DNA of 64,000 nucleotides from Panicum virgatum. Taxonomy: Eukaryota; Streptophyta; Magnoliopsida; Poales; Poaceae. The stretch lies in assembly GCF_016808335.1 (NCBI RefSeq), contig NC_053137.1:48413781-48477780 (forward strand), in the 5' to 3' direction. This document shows positions 10,516 through 20,935 of this stretch, one piece after another. Numbering within the stretch: the first letter of the stretch is position 1; every line of letters begins with the position of its first letter. A program made the translations under genes and the position numbers. The notes under the pieces are model-generated. The model saw nothing but the letters and a program-made list of their open reading frames with translations, was not told where the DNA came from and made no database searches.

Positions 10516-12003
10516 TTTAGTTTATTTATTAAATTGTTTCTGCAAGGTTTTCCTTTCCATTTTCTTTTGAATTCAGGAGCCATTTCTTTTTCTCTAGTGT
10601 GAGTTCTTAGCAATTAGCTAGTGAAGACAGATTATATTGAGACATGTGACTTCTGAGTTACATGATCTGTGGAAGTCTGTGGAGTATTCTGATTATGATT
10701 CTCATGATCTGGAAGACATCAATTACTTTGAATGAAGAAATTATGTTGGCTACTGGTTTTCGTCAGCAAGAAATGTTTCCCCAACTTTTGGTCCAAAATA
10801 TGAAGGAAACACTGCACCTACATGCTCAAACATACAGCAAATACTGTATCAAAGACTCAGGTGATGGCGAGATGGTGAGGGACCAATGTGTTGCAGATTT
10901 AAATGTTCGCCTATGCTCTGGAAGACCAAGAAAAGGGTAAGTTCCAGCTTATGAATGACGATAGCTGCTCAGATGCTATAGTGCTTGTTTTGATGCGGTG
11001 CAGAAACATTGGGTCAGACCTTTGCTGCTTGTTCTACTGTAACAAGTGTGTTCTCAACAGTGCTCTGTTCCAAGTAAGCTATTGATATTTCTGGTTTCCA
11101 TGGAAGAGAGTTACAGCATTGGTCGGCATGACTAGTGGACTATCAAACTATATTTGCCTGAATTGCTCAAAAGGGATGCACGGATAAACTCCTCGGAATC
11201 AAAGATAATAAACTGAGCAGTATGTGATGTCGTCTTAGATAAACAAAAAGTTCAGGGTATCTGGTTAGTGCAGCAGTATTGCGCGATGTATTTTCCTGTG
11301 CATTTGTACACTGAGGATCACAACCCATGAGAGCTTACCTGGTTGTTTTCTGATGGCTTTCAGGTCCTGCAACTGCCAAGGTAACTTGCATTCTTGGTTA
11401 CACTCGTGCCAAATTTGCGGTCAAATCTGCGCCCAACACCTTGCCGTTGAGAACTTGAGATAGCTGAAGCAGTACACTCTGGAAGCCAAATTGCTTGGAA
11501 CGCTCAGGATGAGGAGGCAGTAGTAAAACTGCCGCAAGATGCCGGAAACCTCTCGCCGGCAGCCCATGTCCGAGGATGAATCGGCCGGGGACCCCCAACG
11601 ACGTGGGATGACGACTCGCAGATCGTCCTCGGCGGACCCAGCGTCGCCAGCGGGCTTGCTGTTCTGTTCCGCGTTCTCCCCCCGACGACCGACGGACGCG
11701 ATCGATGCCTGCACGACCCCGTACTCGCCACCGGCCCGCCCCTGCCGGACAAGCAATGACGCGATGTCTCCTCGGCGGCGGACCCTGCACTGCACGCCAT
11801 TGACGGCGGCAGGATCGCGACACTGCGCTGCGCCCCCCTCCTGCTGGCTGCACACCGCGGCGTGCCATCCGGAAACGGGGCAAAAGGGATTGAAGGCCAG
11901 GCGGCCGTGTCCCCCACTCTCGCGTACGTGCACGACGATCAAGAGGCTAAGTCAATATATATTCATTGGATATGGAGAATACAATGATTAGGTGTACTTG
12001 ACA
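10516..12003. other. Spacer with short unassigned open frames
   Basis: At about 10640-10740 (+) an exon-like acidic peptide (SVEYSDYDSHDLEDINYFE) ends at a stop, with no match I recognise. 11500-11945 is a GC-rich island with overlapping open frames on both strands and no recognisable domain, probably composition-driven. No gene model can be supported. Confidence 0.35.
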
Positions 12004-12103
12004 GTTGACACCAAATTTTCATTGTTCATTCATGCAGCCAGGAACCATATTACAAAAGCTAGCTACACTTTACAAAAAGGTGGGTTAGTGAAAACAACCG
12101 ATT

Positions 12104-13309
12104 TCATTTTAGTCGAACTTTGCGGTTCTTCTTCGCATAGAGATCATCAATAATTGAATCTGTCGTGAACTTAATAGCAATCTCCCTCTCAATATAGATT
12201 AACATGCAATCCCTTAGAAATTCATCTTCTATTTTGTTGCGAAGTCTTGTCTTGAGAAGTTTCATTGCTGAAAATGCACTCTCTGTCGTTGCAGTAGAAA
12301 CAGGTAGAGTAAGAACAAGACGAATCAATCTGCAAAAATGACGATGAATGAGAAAGATTAGTACAGATTAGTGCTTCTATTGGATCAAAGGGACCACTAA
12401 ACTTAAACAAAGTAGAACTGTAGGAGTAGAAATGTAGAATGGATAATACCTATCAATCAAATAATAATCTTCTACCTTCTTAATTTCTACAAGTCGCCGA
12501 CAGAGATCAGCTACACTTGTCAAATTCTGAAACTTTGGATTAGTAGGTACGTCATGCTCATAATGCCGTAACTGACATCTCAAGGTTCTTCTTTCTTGCT
12601 CCGAAAAGTCAGCGGGATAGAACTTTGAAACTAGAGTGCACACATTATCAATGTTGAATAAACTAAATGAATCCTGAGGATCCAAAGAAGTACACAACAT
12701 GAGAAGCTCTGTTGCTTGTTCGCTAAACCTGCAATTCAATTCTTGTGCCTGTTGATCAATTGCAACTGTAAAAACATCATATCTGTAGTGATGCTCAACT
12801 GTAGTTTCATTAGCTACACGAGATCGAATGAAGTCTGCATAGAAGTCTTCCATGTTTGGATAAGCAATTCCATGTTTCATGCAAAAAGATATCACATCAC
12901 TAATTAGATTGTCCCAACCATGCTCTCTCAAGTTCTGAAGCAACTTCTTTGTGGTGGCGACATCATCCATAGCATTCACAATATCTTGAGACTTGTGTTG
13001 TAACTTCTTGCAAAGCAAATCTGTGATTCCCATCAGTTCTTTCATAAAATGCAAAATAAATACAAAGTCAAATGACATAATCAATGTAACAGCACCAGCA
13101 GCCTTCCCTCTTACTGTTTGTGAAGTTCCTGGACCTTTAGTATTAGCAATGTCCTTGAGGACCAAGAATGTGGGTTTATACAATTTTATTAGGCTGCACA
13201 CAGAATCATAATGTGAGCTCCATCTAGTATCACCAGACCACTTTAAAGTCCCAATTTGATTAGCTCCCCTTCCAGTTTCAAGATCATTGAGTTCAGCCAA
13301 AAATCCGCA
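12104..13309 (-). pseudogene. hAT transposase relic, ZMYM1/TTF-zinc-finger type, 5' truncated
   Basis: Two exons: from about 13309 down to 12450, then 12329 down to 12104, with an intron at 12449-12330 whose GT/AG borders keep the frame (YYLIDR joined to LIRLVLTLPVS). Exon 1 contains GDTRWSSHYDSVCSLI and the long helical middle of ZMYM-type hAT transposases. Exon 2 is the hAT C-terminal dimerisation domain (VSTATTESAFSAMKLLKTRL ... DCMLIYIEREIA). The TTF zinc finger, DUF4371 start and any ATG are missing: homology stops at about 13309, where unrelated GC-rich sequence begins. No TIRs were identified. It is either an immobile transposase fragment or a truncated domesticated-like gene; the truncation favours the former. 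Confidence 0.85.
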
Positions 13310-13600
13310 CGATGCTTCGGCCCGGCGTCGTCGAGGCTCGCGATTTCACCTGCCGGCGGGGAGGGCAAGCCAATAGCCATGGCGGCGGCCGGCGCCCGAT
13401 TGCGCCGCTACGACCGTGCGGCGCGCCTGGCTGCGGCGGCGGCCGCGAGTCTGCAGACCGCTACGGCGGCCGCGAGTCTGCAGACCGCTACGGCGGCGTC
13501 CGGTTGCAGCTCGTTGCTTGTTTGGGCTATCTACTAGGGATTGCAACATGGGATGGGCTGCTAACTGGACATTGGGCTTCCAAACAACAGGGCGTGTTAA
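13310..13600. other. GC-rich segment between hAT relic and MULE, with a 27-bp tandem duplication
   Basis: Unrelated to the hAT coding sequence it abuts. A 27-bp unit (starting GGCCGCGAGTCTGCAGACCG) is duplicated exactly at 13441-13467 and 13468-13494. Open frames occur on several strands because of high GC. No gene is recognised. Confidence 0.5.
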
Positions 13601-13613
13601 AATATTTTTGCAT

Positions 13614-13843
13614 AATCTAATATTTTATAAATAACCCGTACCGATCTAAATTTTCGAAAAGTAGCCTTTTTGGTTGCGCCAAGTTACGTGGCGTGACTCC
13701 ATGAAGGGTCACGCCACATGCTTTGGCGTGACCAAGCTGCCACGCTGGCACACGCGCGATGTGGCGGATGATGTGGCAAGGCGGAGTCGCGCCACATGCT
13801 TTGGCGCGATTGAGTCGCGCCATGCGCCGTGGCGTGACTCAGC
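13614..13843 (+). repeat. MULE left terminal inverted repeat
   Basis: Pairs with 17709-17938. It contains nested short palindromes made of GTCACGCCA/TGGCGTGAC and GAGTCGCGCCA units, so the TIR could itself fold. Confidence 0.85.
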
Positions 13844-14624
13844 CGATTTTGACTCGGCCCACCGAGAAACCCTAGTCCAATTCCTCACTTCCCTATCTTC
13901 TATCTTGTGTCCAGGAGCACTCGGGAACCCGGCCGACCGCCGCCCGCGACCCACCCAGCCGCTCGCCACCTGCGGCCGCAGGAGCACTGCAGCAAGCTCC
14001 CCTGCCCGCGGCCGGCGTTGCCGCCTGCCCTGCAGCCGCCCCCCACCCACGGCCTGGCGACCGGCCCCCGGCGCCCTGCACCCGCGCGCCCCCTGCGGAC
14101 CGGCCGCCGGGGCCCTGCACGGCCCGCCCCCTACCTCTGCCATTGCGGAGCACCAGCCGCCACCGGCCGCCGCCATTGTTGCCTCCGCCAGGGCCATTCG
14201 TGTCGCCGGATCCAGATCCGCCCCTGGTTCCCTCGATTACAGAGGTGAGTAAGAGGATTCTAGTTATTCCATCTCAAATTTCCAGTGCTCATGCTTGCTT
14301 ATACCTACTACTTGCTAATAAATTATCAGAATATTGGTAGTTGCTACTATGGCTAAATCTTATTTTTCTCAATTTTCCATCTCAATTTTCCGGTGCTCAT
14401 TTTTCCCTCAATGAGTCTAGCCTACTATGTCTAAACCTATTTTTCCCTGGGCCATTGCTATGCTTTGGAACTTTGAAAGGGCCAGGGTTGAGTCATGAGT
14501 GTGAACCTTTGAAACATTCATGAACCATGACCACAACATGCAGCTACATTCATGAACCAATGTTCATAGTACAAGTCTGACGAAACAAAGGGATTGCTTA
14601 TTATATATTACTTTTTGTATGTAG

Positions 14625-15080
14625 ATGGCACACCACCCGCGCCACCCTCTCCTGGAGATGCATTACGATGAGCGACACCATGGCAAGATACAAAAAGAGC
14701 GTACGCACGTGAACTTGTGTTCGTTTTTATTTTTATCAAGTTATTAATTTGATTTTAGTTTATTATAAAGTTCATTGATATTTTTGTAGGTTTTGAAGCC
14801 TATACGCCCCCGCCTTCACAAGCCTCTGCGGTGGGACGATATGTACGCACCGTACCTAAAACGGGCTGGATTCCTCCCGTTGGCGTGGCTAGTCAAGGAG
14901 GGCCTCCCCGTTATGGACAATGCAGCTTTAACAGCTCTGGTGGACCGGTGGAGGCCTGAGACACACACATTCCACCTTCCCAGCGGTGAGATGTCAATTA
15001 CACTCCAAGATGTATACGTCTGGAACATCAACATGCACAGCCTTCAACTGCCTCAACTCAACTGTAGTCAATTGGGGTAT
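14625..15080 (+). pseudogene. Plant mobile domain (PMD, MAIN-like) protein, broken by LTR insertion
   Basis: Exon 1 14625-14708 (MAHHPRHPLLEMHYDERHHG ...) and exon 2 from 14790 join in phase across an intron with GT/AG ends (...KERTH then VLKPIRPRLHKP). The PMD signature follows: WDDMYAPYLKRAGFLPLAWL, then DRWRPETHTFHLPSGEMSIT and LQDV. Downstream of LQDV the usual LLGL segment is already lost, and the gene is cut by the solo LTR at 15081. PMD proteins include Arabidopsis MAIN and MAIL1; most plant PMD sequences are carried by transposons. Here the gene occupies the mudrB-like position of a MULE, opposite the transposase. Its function in the element is unknown. Confidence 0.75.
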
Positions 15081-16303
15081 TGTTATCGCCATAAATTAAC
15101 AGGGTTAATTTATGGGCCGAAAGCAAGATGGGCTTAATGAAGAGATTGAAGAAGGCTTACGAATCGGCTCCTGCGCGAGCATTTGGACCATATGGGCCAT
15201 GTATCCTTAGATTTAGTTCAGATTGAGTTAGAGATAGAGTCCGATATGGACACATTAGTTTAGATTGTTTTCCAAGTCTCCGGACTATAAATATGTACCC
15301 TATGTTATTCATAGAAAAAAGAACGTCATCACGTCTCGCAAACAACAACTCTCCGCGCACCGCCACCCCTAATTTTAGGGTTTCATCCAAGTAAGCGCCA
15401 TGCTGCTCTGATCGCTTCTTGCGATCAGGGCAGCGTTGTTCTTGCTTTTACCTTGGTATTACTCGTACTGAAGCATTTTTTATGGCGAGTAATGCTAGTT
15501 ATCCTGATGTTCGTAGCATGGCTTTTAGTAGATCTATTGTGTTTTGTTGCTTATCATCTACGAATATCATGTTGTTTTTCGTGCAGTCACGTTTCAATCC
15601 TATGCTAGTTCTTGTTGTGTAGAATTAGTTGCACGGAGACAACACACTGCTTCTTTTCCGTCTAGTAGATCCAATCTGTTACGGTTTGCTCTTGTACATA
15701 AGAGTTGGCGTGATATCTGCTAGGTTAGGCCTTGCAAACGGATTGGATGATCCGGTGATGTATTAGATGCTTTGCCTTAGTCTTAACAGGAAATTGATCC
15801 GGGAATTGGCTTTAGCTTGTTCTTAGGCCTCTATTCTGGTTAAGGTTTAGTTATTTATTACGTTCATTAGGCCCAATCACGTGTAGGATGTTCCGATCTA
15901 GCAGTGAAGCTTTTACCGTCGTGGATTAGATTAGTTAGATTTAATTGAAGCAGCTTTACACTTATTTGCTTTATTTATCAATATCCGGATAGATGCAGAT
16001 CCAATCTGACACTGGGACTCGATCGGCTCTTTAAAGCCGATGCAAGAGTCGTCCCAGGGAGCCGACCACGGCTCGGACTTACGTTTCCACGTGTTTGTGT
16101 ATGCAGGCAAATCGTTGTAAGCACGTTCGCACCTTCCTGATCGGGTATAGGTCAGGTGGCACGCCCGACATTCTCCGGAATCTCCGGGCGCGTGACGGAA
16201 TTGCGGGCCGTCGACGAGGGAGCAGTGCCTGCCAGCGCCCCGGCGACCTCCTGGCTCTTCGTGTTGCTTGTCGCTGCTCGCCGGTGGGTTTCGACCGACA
16301 ACA
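15081..16303 (+). mobile_element. Solo LTR, family A (1223 bp), inserted in the MULE
   Basis: Closely similar to 6498-7717 over its whole length. Opens TGTTATCGCC and closes GACCGACAACA, flanked by a perfect 5-bp duplication GGTAT (15076-15080 and 16304-16308). It separates the PMD gene from the transposase remnant. Confidence 0.93.
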
Positions 16304-16308
16304 GGTAT

Positions 16309-17107
16309 ACGTCTTCCAAATATTTTTTATCTATGTTCTCTAACTGTCTCTTCTGCCATTTCATCTCCTATTGGTGTTCGTGCCACGAATGGAGTTGCTT
16401 CGGTTATTCTTGGAACGAATGCAGATGCTTGGGACACCCTAACCGACGGCAGCCCATGTGTTTGTTGCCAAATATGTGTCCCATCTGTTTCTGGAAGTAC
16501 CATATCATTGTCCTATTCACCACCCTCATTTTCTTCCGAGCCCTGAGATATGTCATCATCATCGACCTCCTCATTGTCAAAGTCGTCTTCATCGAAATTA
16601 TTGTTTGCACGTCATGTGTCAAACTCAATTTCATCACCACTGTCATCATCATCTGAGTCATGAGAAAGATCATCACCATAACTTTTATCTTCCTCCTCGG
16701 GTGCATCTGAATCATGATCCGGTGAAATGGCTTCTTGAGTTACATGTTCAATGGGGTAATCATCACCATCTTCAGCAGAGGCATCCATACTACGATTGCA
16801 CACATCAACCACTATCTCTGCACAACCCACTTTGCGAACCTCTGACCAATTCTTTGTAAAACAACCAATCATTCTCACAATCAATTGGCATCATCACATA
16901 GTGTGACCTTTCCTTTCCAGCATCAAACCTACCACAAAGCCTTAACTCCATATGCTTATTTTCTACTTTGAATAATGAATTTACTCGACACATTATATCA
17001 TCGAATGAAGGTGCCACATCAAATCTTGCTACTTCTTGCCTCATTCTTGCAAACTCTCCATTTTCTTTAATCGTCCCACCCGAGAATAAACGAACTAAAC
17101 GATCCAT
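16309..17107 (-). pseudogene. MuDR-type MULE transposase, N-terminal part only
   Basis: Reading inward from the right TIR: ATG at 17107, MDRLVRLFSGGTIKENGEF, RFDVAPSFDDIMCRVNSLFK, ENKHMELRLCGRFDAGKERS and MPIDCENDWLFYKELVRGSQ, which is the N-terminal module of mudrA-like proteins. A frameshift near 16820, then a long acidic linker (16404-16800, rich in D and E) with in-frame stops, then sequence such as LPSVRVSQASAFVPRITEAT. The coding sequence stops near the solo LTR, so the DDE catalytic and SWIM zinc-finger regions are absent. Not functional. Confidence 0.78.
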
Positions 17108-17708
17108 CTACACATATACATATACACAAAATGAAGAAGATAATATAACAATATATGGCATTACTTCATTATAAGTACAACACACTTCATTACTTCATAC
17201 ATGATTAAGATAATATAACTATATATAGCATAACATAAATTTTTTTACCAAAATACGCATAAAATAGATTTGCTACTATGACTATTATTCACACTTTATA
17301 GCTCTTTGTAATAAAAAATCTAAACAACATTATCACCTCCAAATTGATACATGCAGCAATTATTACACGATACAAAAGTGTCACCATCGTTCAATTGCAC
17401 GATACACCACAACTAATCCTATCTGATTCGTACTCAATCCCCCATTTCAACTCAAACCCTACCTAAACTCTAGCCAACTCAAACCCTAACAAAACCAAGA
17501 AATGGAGGAAAACCAATAGGATAGAGTGGAGGAGCTACCTTCAGGGATCGATTTCCCTTCGTTTCCCCTTTGAATCGGGTGGAAGATCGAGTGGATCTAA
17601 AGGGGGACAGCGACAGGCGGTGCCATGGAGTTCACGTCGGGTGGGGAGTGAAGGAAAAAAGAAAGGGAGGTGGAGAAAGAGGCCGTCTAACGGGTGGGCC
17701 TATATTCA

Positions 17709-17938
17709 GCTGAGTCGCGCCACGGCGCATGGCGCGACTCAGTCGCGCCAAATCATGTGGCGTGACTCCGCCTTGCCACGTCATCCGCCGCATCGCGCGT
17801 ATGCCGGCGTGGCAGCTTGGTCACGCCAAAGCATGTGACATGACTCTTCAGTGAGTCACGCCACGTAACTTGGCGCGACCAAAAGGACTAGTTTTCGAAA
17901 ATTTAGATCGGTACAGGTTATTTATAAAATATTAGATT
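17709..17938 (-). repeat. MULE right terminal inverted repeat
   Basis: Reverse complement of 13614-13843 with scattered mismatches. It carries the same GTCGCGCCA/TGGCGTGAC palindromic motifs. Confidence 0.85.
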
Positions 17939-17944
17939 AAAAAT

Positions 17945-19225
17945 GATTAAAAAAAATCCCCCCCCCTCCTGGTTCCGCCGTTATGCGCGATGCCATCCTC
18001 CTGCCGGCTCCGATCTCGAGATGCGCGCGCGCCGCCGCCGTCGATGCCTGCCCGTGGGCGCCGGACCCGGCCGACGACCGAGGCCGCCGGAGACCTGATG
18101 CCACTGTGCGCGCCATGATGTGGCGGTGGCGTGGCGTGCTCGCCTGCAAGAGCTTTTCACCGCGCTTTCCTTACTTGGGCTCGGCCGCTCGTCGCTTTCT
18201 TGCAACCTAAAGCGGGGGTGGTGCTGGTGCTCGCTCGTTGTTACAGTGTGCCGGGCCGGGGGGGCATGCCGCCATGGAGGACACGGTTAAAGCGAGTGGT
18301 CATCTCGTGTCGTCCACCGCGCGCTTTTGCTCGCCGTTTTGCCGGCCGGGGTGAAAAAGCTGGCTGGCCTCGACCATCTTACTGGATCTTGGGAAGCGAC
18401 GGCGAAAGCTCGAGGAAGTTTTGACCACTGTTGGGGTTTTACGCCAAGCAGTTGGGCGCTCTTTGGACGGGGCCCGTCCCCGTGCACCAGTACCTCGCCT
18501 TCGGAACGCATGCAAGCTTGGCCAGAACAGACAGCACAGAGCTCATATAGTAATAGTATCTTCGGTAGGCCATCTGCCAGAGCTGCAACAAATACTGTAC
18601 ATAGAAATGAGCTCGTAGTCGTAAAACTCTCCCGTTTGGCTTGAGAGGGTAATTGGCTAAATAATTGCCCCGGATCCGTACGAATGGATGGAATGGACAC
18701 TTGGACAGATGGCAAACCTCAAAGTTCCATCGTACAGAGAGAAAAAATACCACAAGCACAGGGCCGATCGTGCAAGGATAAGCACACCGGTATCTGCCAA
18801 GAACCGACAGTCGGCGTATCAGACGGTGCAACACGATCAGGGGAAAGGACCGACTGTTGCGGCGCCGCGCCGTGCCGTCGGCAGACGCTTCTTTTCACTC
18901 CGAAGAAACGCAGCAGTGATCGCGGCGAGAACTCGGACCCCGGTTGATCACCCACGAGACCACGACCTCGAGAGCTCAGTAGTCTCGTTCACTCGCCCCG
19001 GCCCGGCGACAGACGTGAAGCCGCTGCAGTCGCGGCTGCCGGCCGATCGCCTTTTTTTCCTCCCAAGAGAGAAAGTCGTCAAACCGACGGAGACCACAAG
19101 CAACTTTTCTCCTCCGGACCCGACCGCGCCGCAGGCCGATGCGCCAACACAGCCGCTGCCGCTGCCGCTGCCGGCGCCTGCGCAGCGAGGCCGGCCGTGT
19201 CGGCAGCCGCGGGGGCCGGGCCTCC
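17945..19225. other. Upstream region of the bHLH gene, no gene recognised
   Basis: GC-rich with overlapping open frames on both strands, none with a recognisable domain. The proximal 300 bp probably contain the bHLH promoter. Confidence 0.4.
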
Positions 19226-19234
19226 CTTATTTAA
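19225..19234 (+). promoter_or_regulatory. Possible TATA element of the bHLH gene
   Basis: CCTTATTTAA lies about 165 bp upstream of the ATG at 19394, in otherwise GC-rich DNA. It is a weak TATA match but well placed. Confidence 0.35.
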
Positions 19235-19393
19235 CAGCGAGCTCGACCGATCGGCACCACCCGGCGGCGGCGGCAAACGAGATCAGCCGTCGCGTTGGCG
19301 TGTGCCCACGTACGAGATCAATCCACTAGCCCTCTCGATCGACTTCCCGCCTGTTTTCGGTTTTGAACCCAAGCTCAAAGGTGCTAGCGCACG

Positions 19394-20132
19394 ATGGTGC
19401 CTGTCAGGAGTGACGAAGCGGACGTGGCGATGGACGGGGAGTGCTCGCCGCCGCCGCCGCCGGCGACGCGGAGCGCGCCGAGCAGGAGCCACAGCGAGGC
19501 GGAGCGGAAGCGGCGGCAGCGCATCAACGCCCACCTCGCCACGCTTCGCACCCTCGTGCCCGCGGCGTCCAGGGTAAGTCCCTGCCTTACTCCCGAGAGA
19601 GCGGTTCTTGGAATGCGTGCGACGTGGTGGTGAACGCATGGACAATCTGTGCATGCAGATGGACAAGGCGGCGCTGCTCGGGGAGGTGGTGCGGCACGTG
19701 CGGGAGCTGCGGGGCGAGGCGGACGCCGCGGCGGCGGGCGCAGCCGTGGCCGTCCCGGGGGAAGGCGACGAGGTCGGCGTCGAGGAGGGGCAGCACTGCT
19801 GCTGCCACGGCGGCGCCGGCGGTGAGAGGGACAGGGCCAGGCGCGTCAGGGCGTGGGTGTGCTGCGCCGACCGCCCGGGGCTCATGTCCGAGCTGGGACG
19901 CGCCGTGCGGTCCGTCAGCGCCAGGGCGGTGCGCGCGGAGATCGCCACCGTCGGCGGGCGGACGCGGAGCGTCCTGGAGCTGGACGTCGGCGGGCAGCAC
20001 GACGGCGAGGGCACGTCGTCTCGGCCGGCGCTGCAGGCGGCGCTCCGGGCCGTGCTGCTCAGCCGGGAGGAGCTGCTCGCCGCCGAGTGCTACAAGCGGC
20101 AGCGCTTCTCGGGGCACCTCGCAAGGGTTTAG
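19394..20132 (+). CDS. bHLH transcription factor with ACT-like domain (bHLH30/bHLH106-like)
   Basis: Two exons, 19394-19573 and 19659-20132; the GT/AG intron (19574-19658) falls in phase 0 between PAASR and MDKAALLGEV, a position seen in this bHLH subfamily. 217 residues. The basic region SHSEAERKRRQRIN carries His33, Glu37 and Arg41, the H-E-R pattern of E-box/G-box binders. Helix-loop-helix to about residue 78. Then an Ala/Gly-rich linker with a Cys cluster (HCCCHGG, 106-112) and an ACT-like dimerisation domain (122-172: RVRAWVCCADRPGLMSELG, VRAEIATVGGRTRSVLEL). This layout matches Arabidopsis bHLH30/32/106/107. It should act as a nuclear dimeric regulator; target genes cannot be read from the sequence. 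Convergent with the carbonic anhydrase gene. Confidence 0.93.
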
Positions 20133-20935
20133 TAGGACCCTGGCACTGTAGGAGTGAGTGATGACCTGATGGGAGACACAAGGGAAAGAAAGGGAAGGGC
20201 TCTGTGACATGTCTGCTACCTTTTTAGTTGTAACATGTAGAAAATCACAAAAACTTCCATTGCCTGCTTATTCCAATTGGTTTTGCAAATCTTTGAGCTC
20301 TATCACCAAGTTTTCGAGACCATTAAGCCATAAGACTAACAGAGTAACAGATACAGATGTTTTATAATATTTGTGTCTCACAGTTACAATGATACACAAC
20401 AAATGGTACAAATGTTACAATAACACACGGTGACGCCAAATGTGGCGATGACTACATGCATTTGTGCTATGACCGACTCTTGCAGCTTATTCATAATTAC
20501 TTAATGGTTTCAATCAGAAAACAACATACAAATAGTTGGATAAAATTCACTGTGTCCCCGGCAGCTCGACAGACTTTCACTTTGCTACCATATTGTTCAT
20601 TGTGTTGCACCTCACTCCATTGTGATTTTGTCCTTCTACAGTTGCGAGTCTCTGTATCAAATAACTGCCACAATGTCGATGCATTTATGTTCGTCTGCGA
20701 TACAACATACAGTTCAAGCGTATCAAGCTAGTGGCACAGTGCCATGCATGACAATGGGCGGCGTCAACAGCCATCCATGTAACAATTCCTTGATACAGGG
20801 ACTCCCTTCCGCAGAACATCAGTACCACAACGGAGCAAGGTGCAATGAAAATGAACATCGTGGTGGCAAAGCAAAACCATGCTGAACAGCAGAGGGCAGA
20901 GTGAAATTTACCCAAGTAAATAAGGCCTTCATTGA
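20133..20935. other. Convergent 3' UTR spacer
   Basis: Lies between the stop codons of the bHLH gene (+) and the carbonic anhydrase gene (-) and should contain both 3' UTRs. No other gene or classified repeat was seen. Confidence 0.5.

Larger units (their letters stand above)
13614..17938. mobile_element. Mutator-like element (MULE) with 230-bp TIRs and a PMD gene
   Basis: Long terminal inverted repeats: 13614-13843 and 17709-17938 are reverse complements over about 230 bp, sharing AATCTAATATTTTATAAATA, CCGATCTAAATTTTCGAAAA and several TGGCGTGAC/GTCACGCCA palindromes. Between them, a plant-mobile-domain gene runs inward from the left (+) and the N-terminal part of a MuDR-type transposase runs inward from the right (-). 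The transposase catalytic region is missing and a family A solo LTR sits in the middle, so the copy is defective. I could not find a clean 9-bp target duplication, so the outer ends may differ by some bases. Confidence 0.82.

Noticed and set aside
11398..11991. Genes from the overlapping long open frames
   Set aside because: High GC makes long frames on all strands; no domain, start context or splice pattern supports any.
15012..16314. 9-bp direct repeat TATACGTCT on both sides of the solo LTR as a MULE target duplication
   Set aside because: The LTR has its own exact 5-bp duplication, and the 9-mer is offset by about 60 bp on one side; coincidence is more likely.
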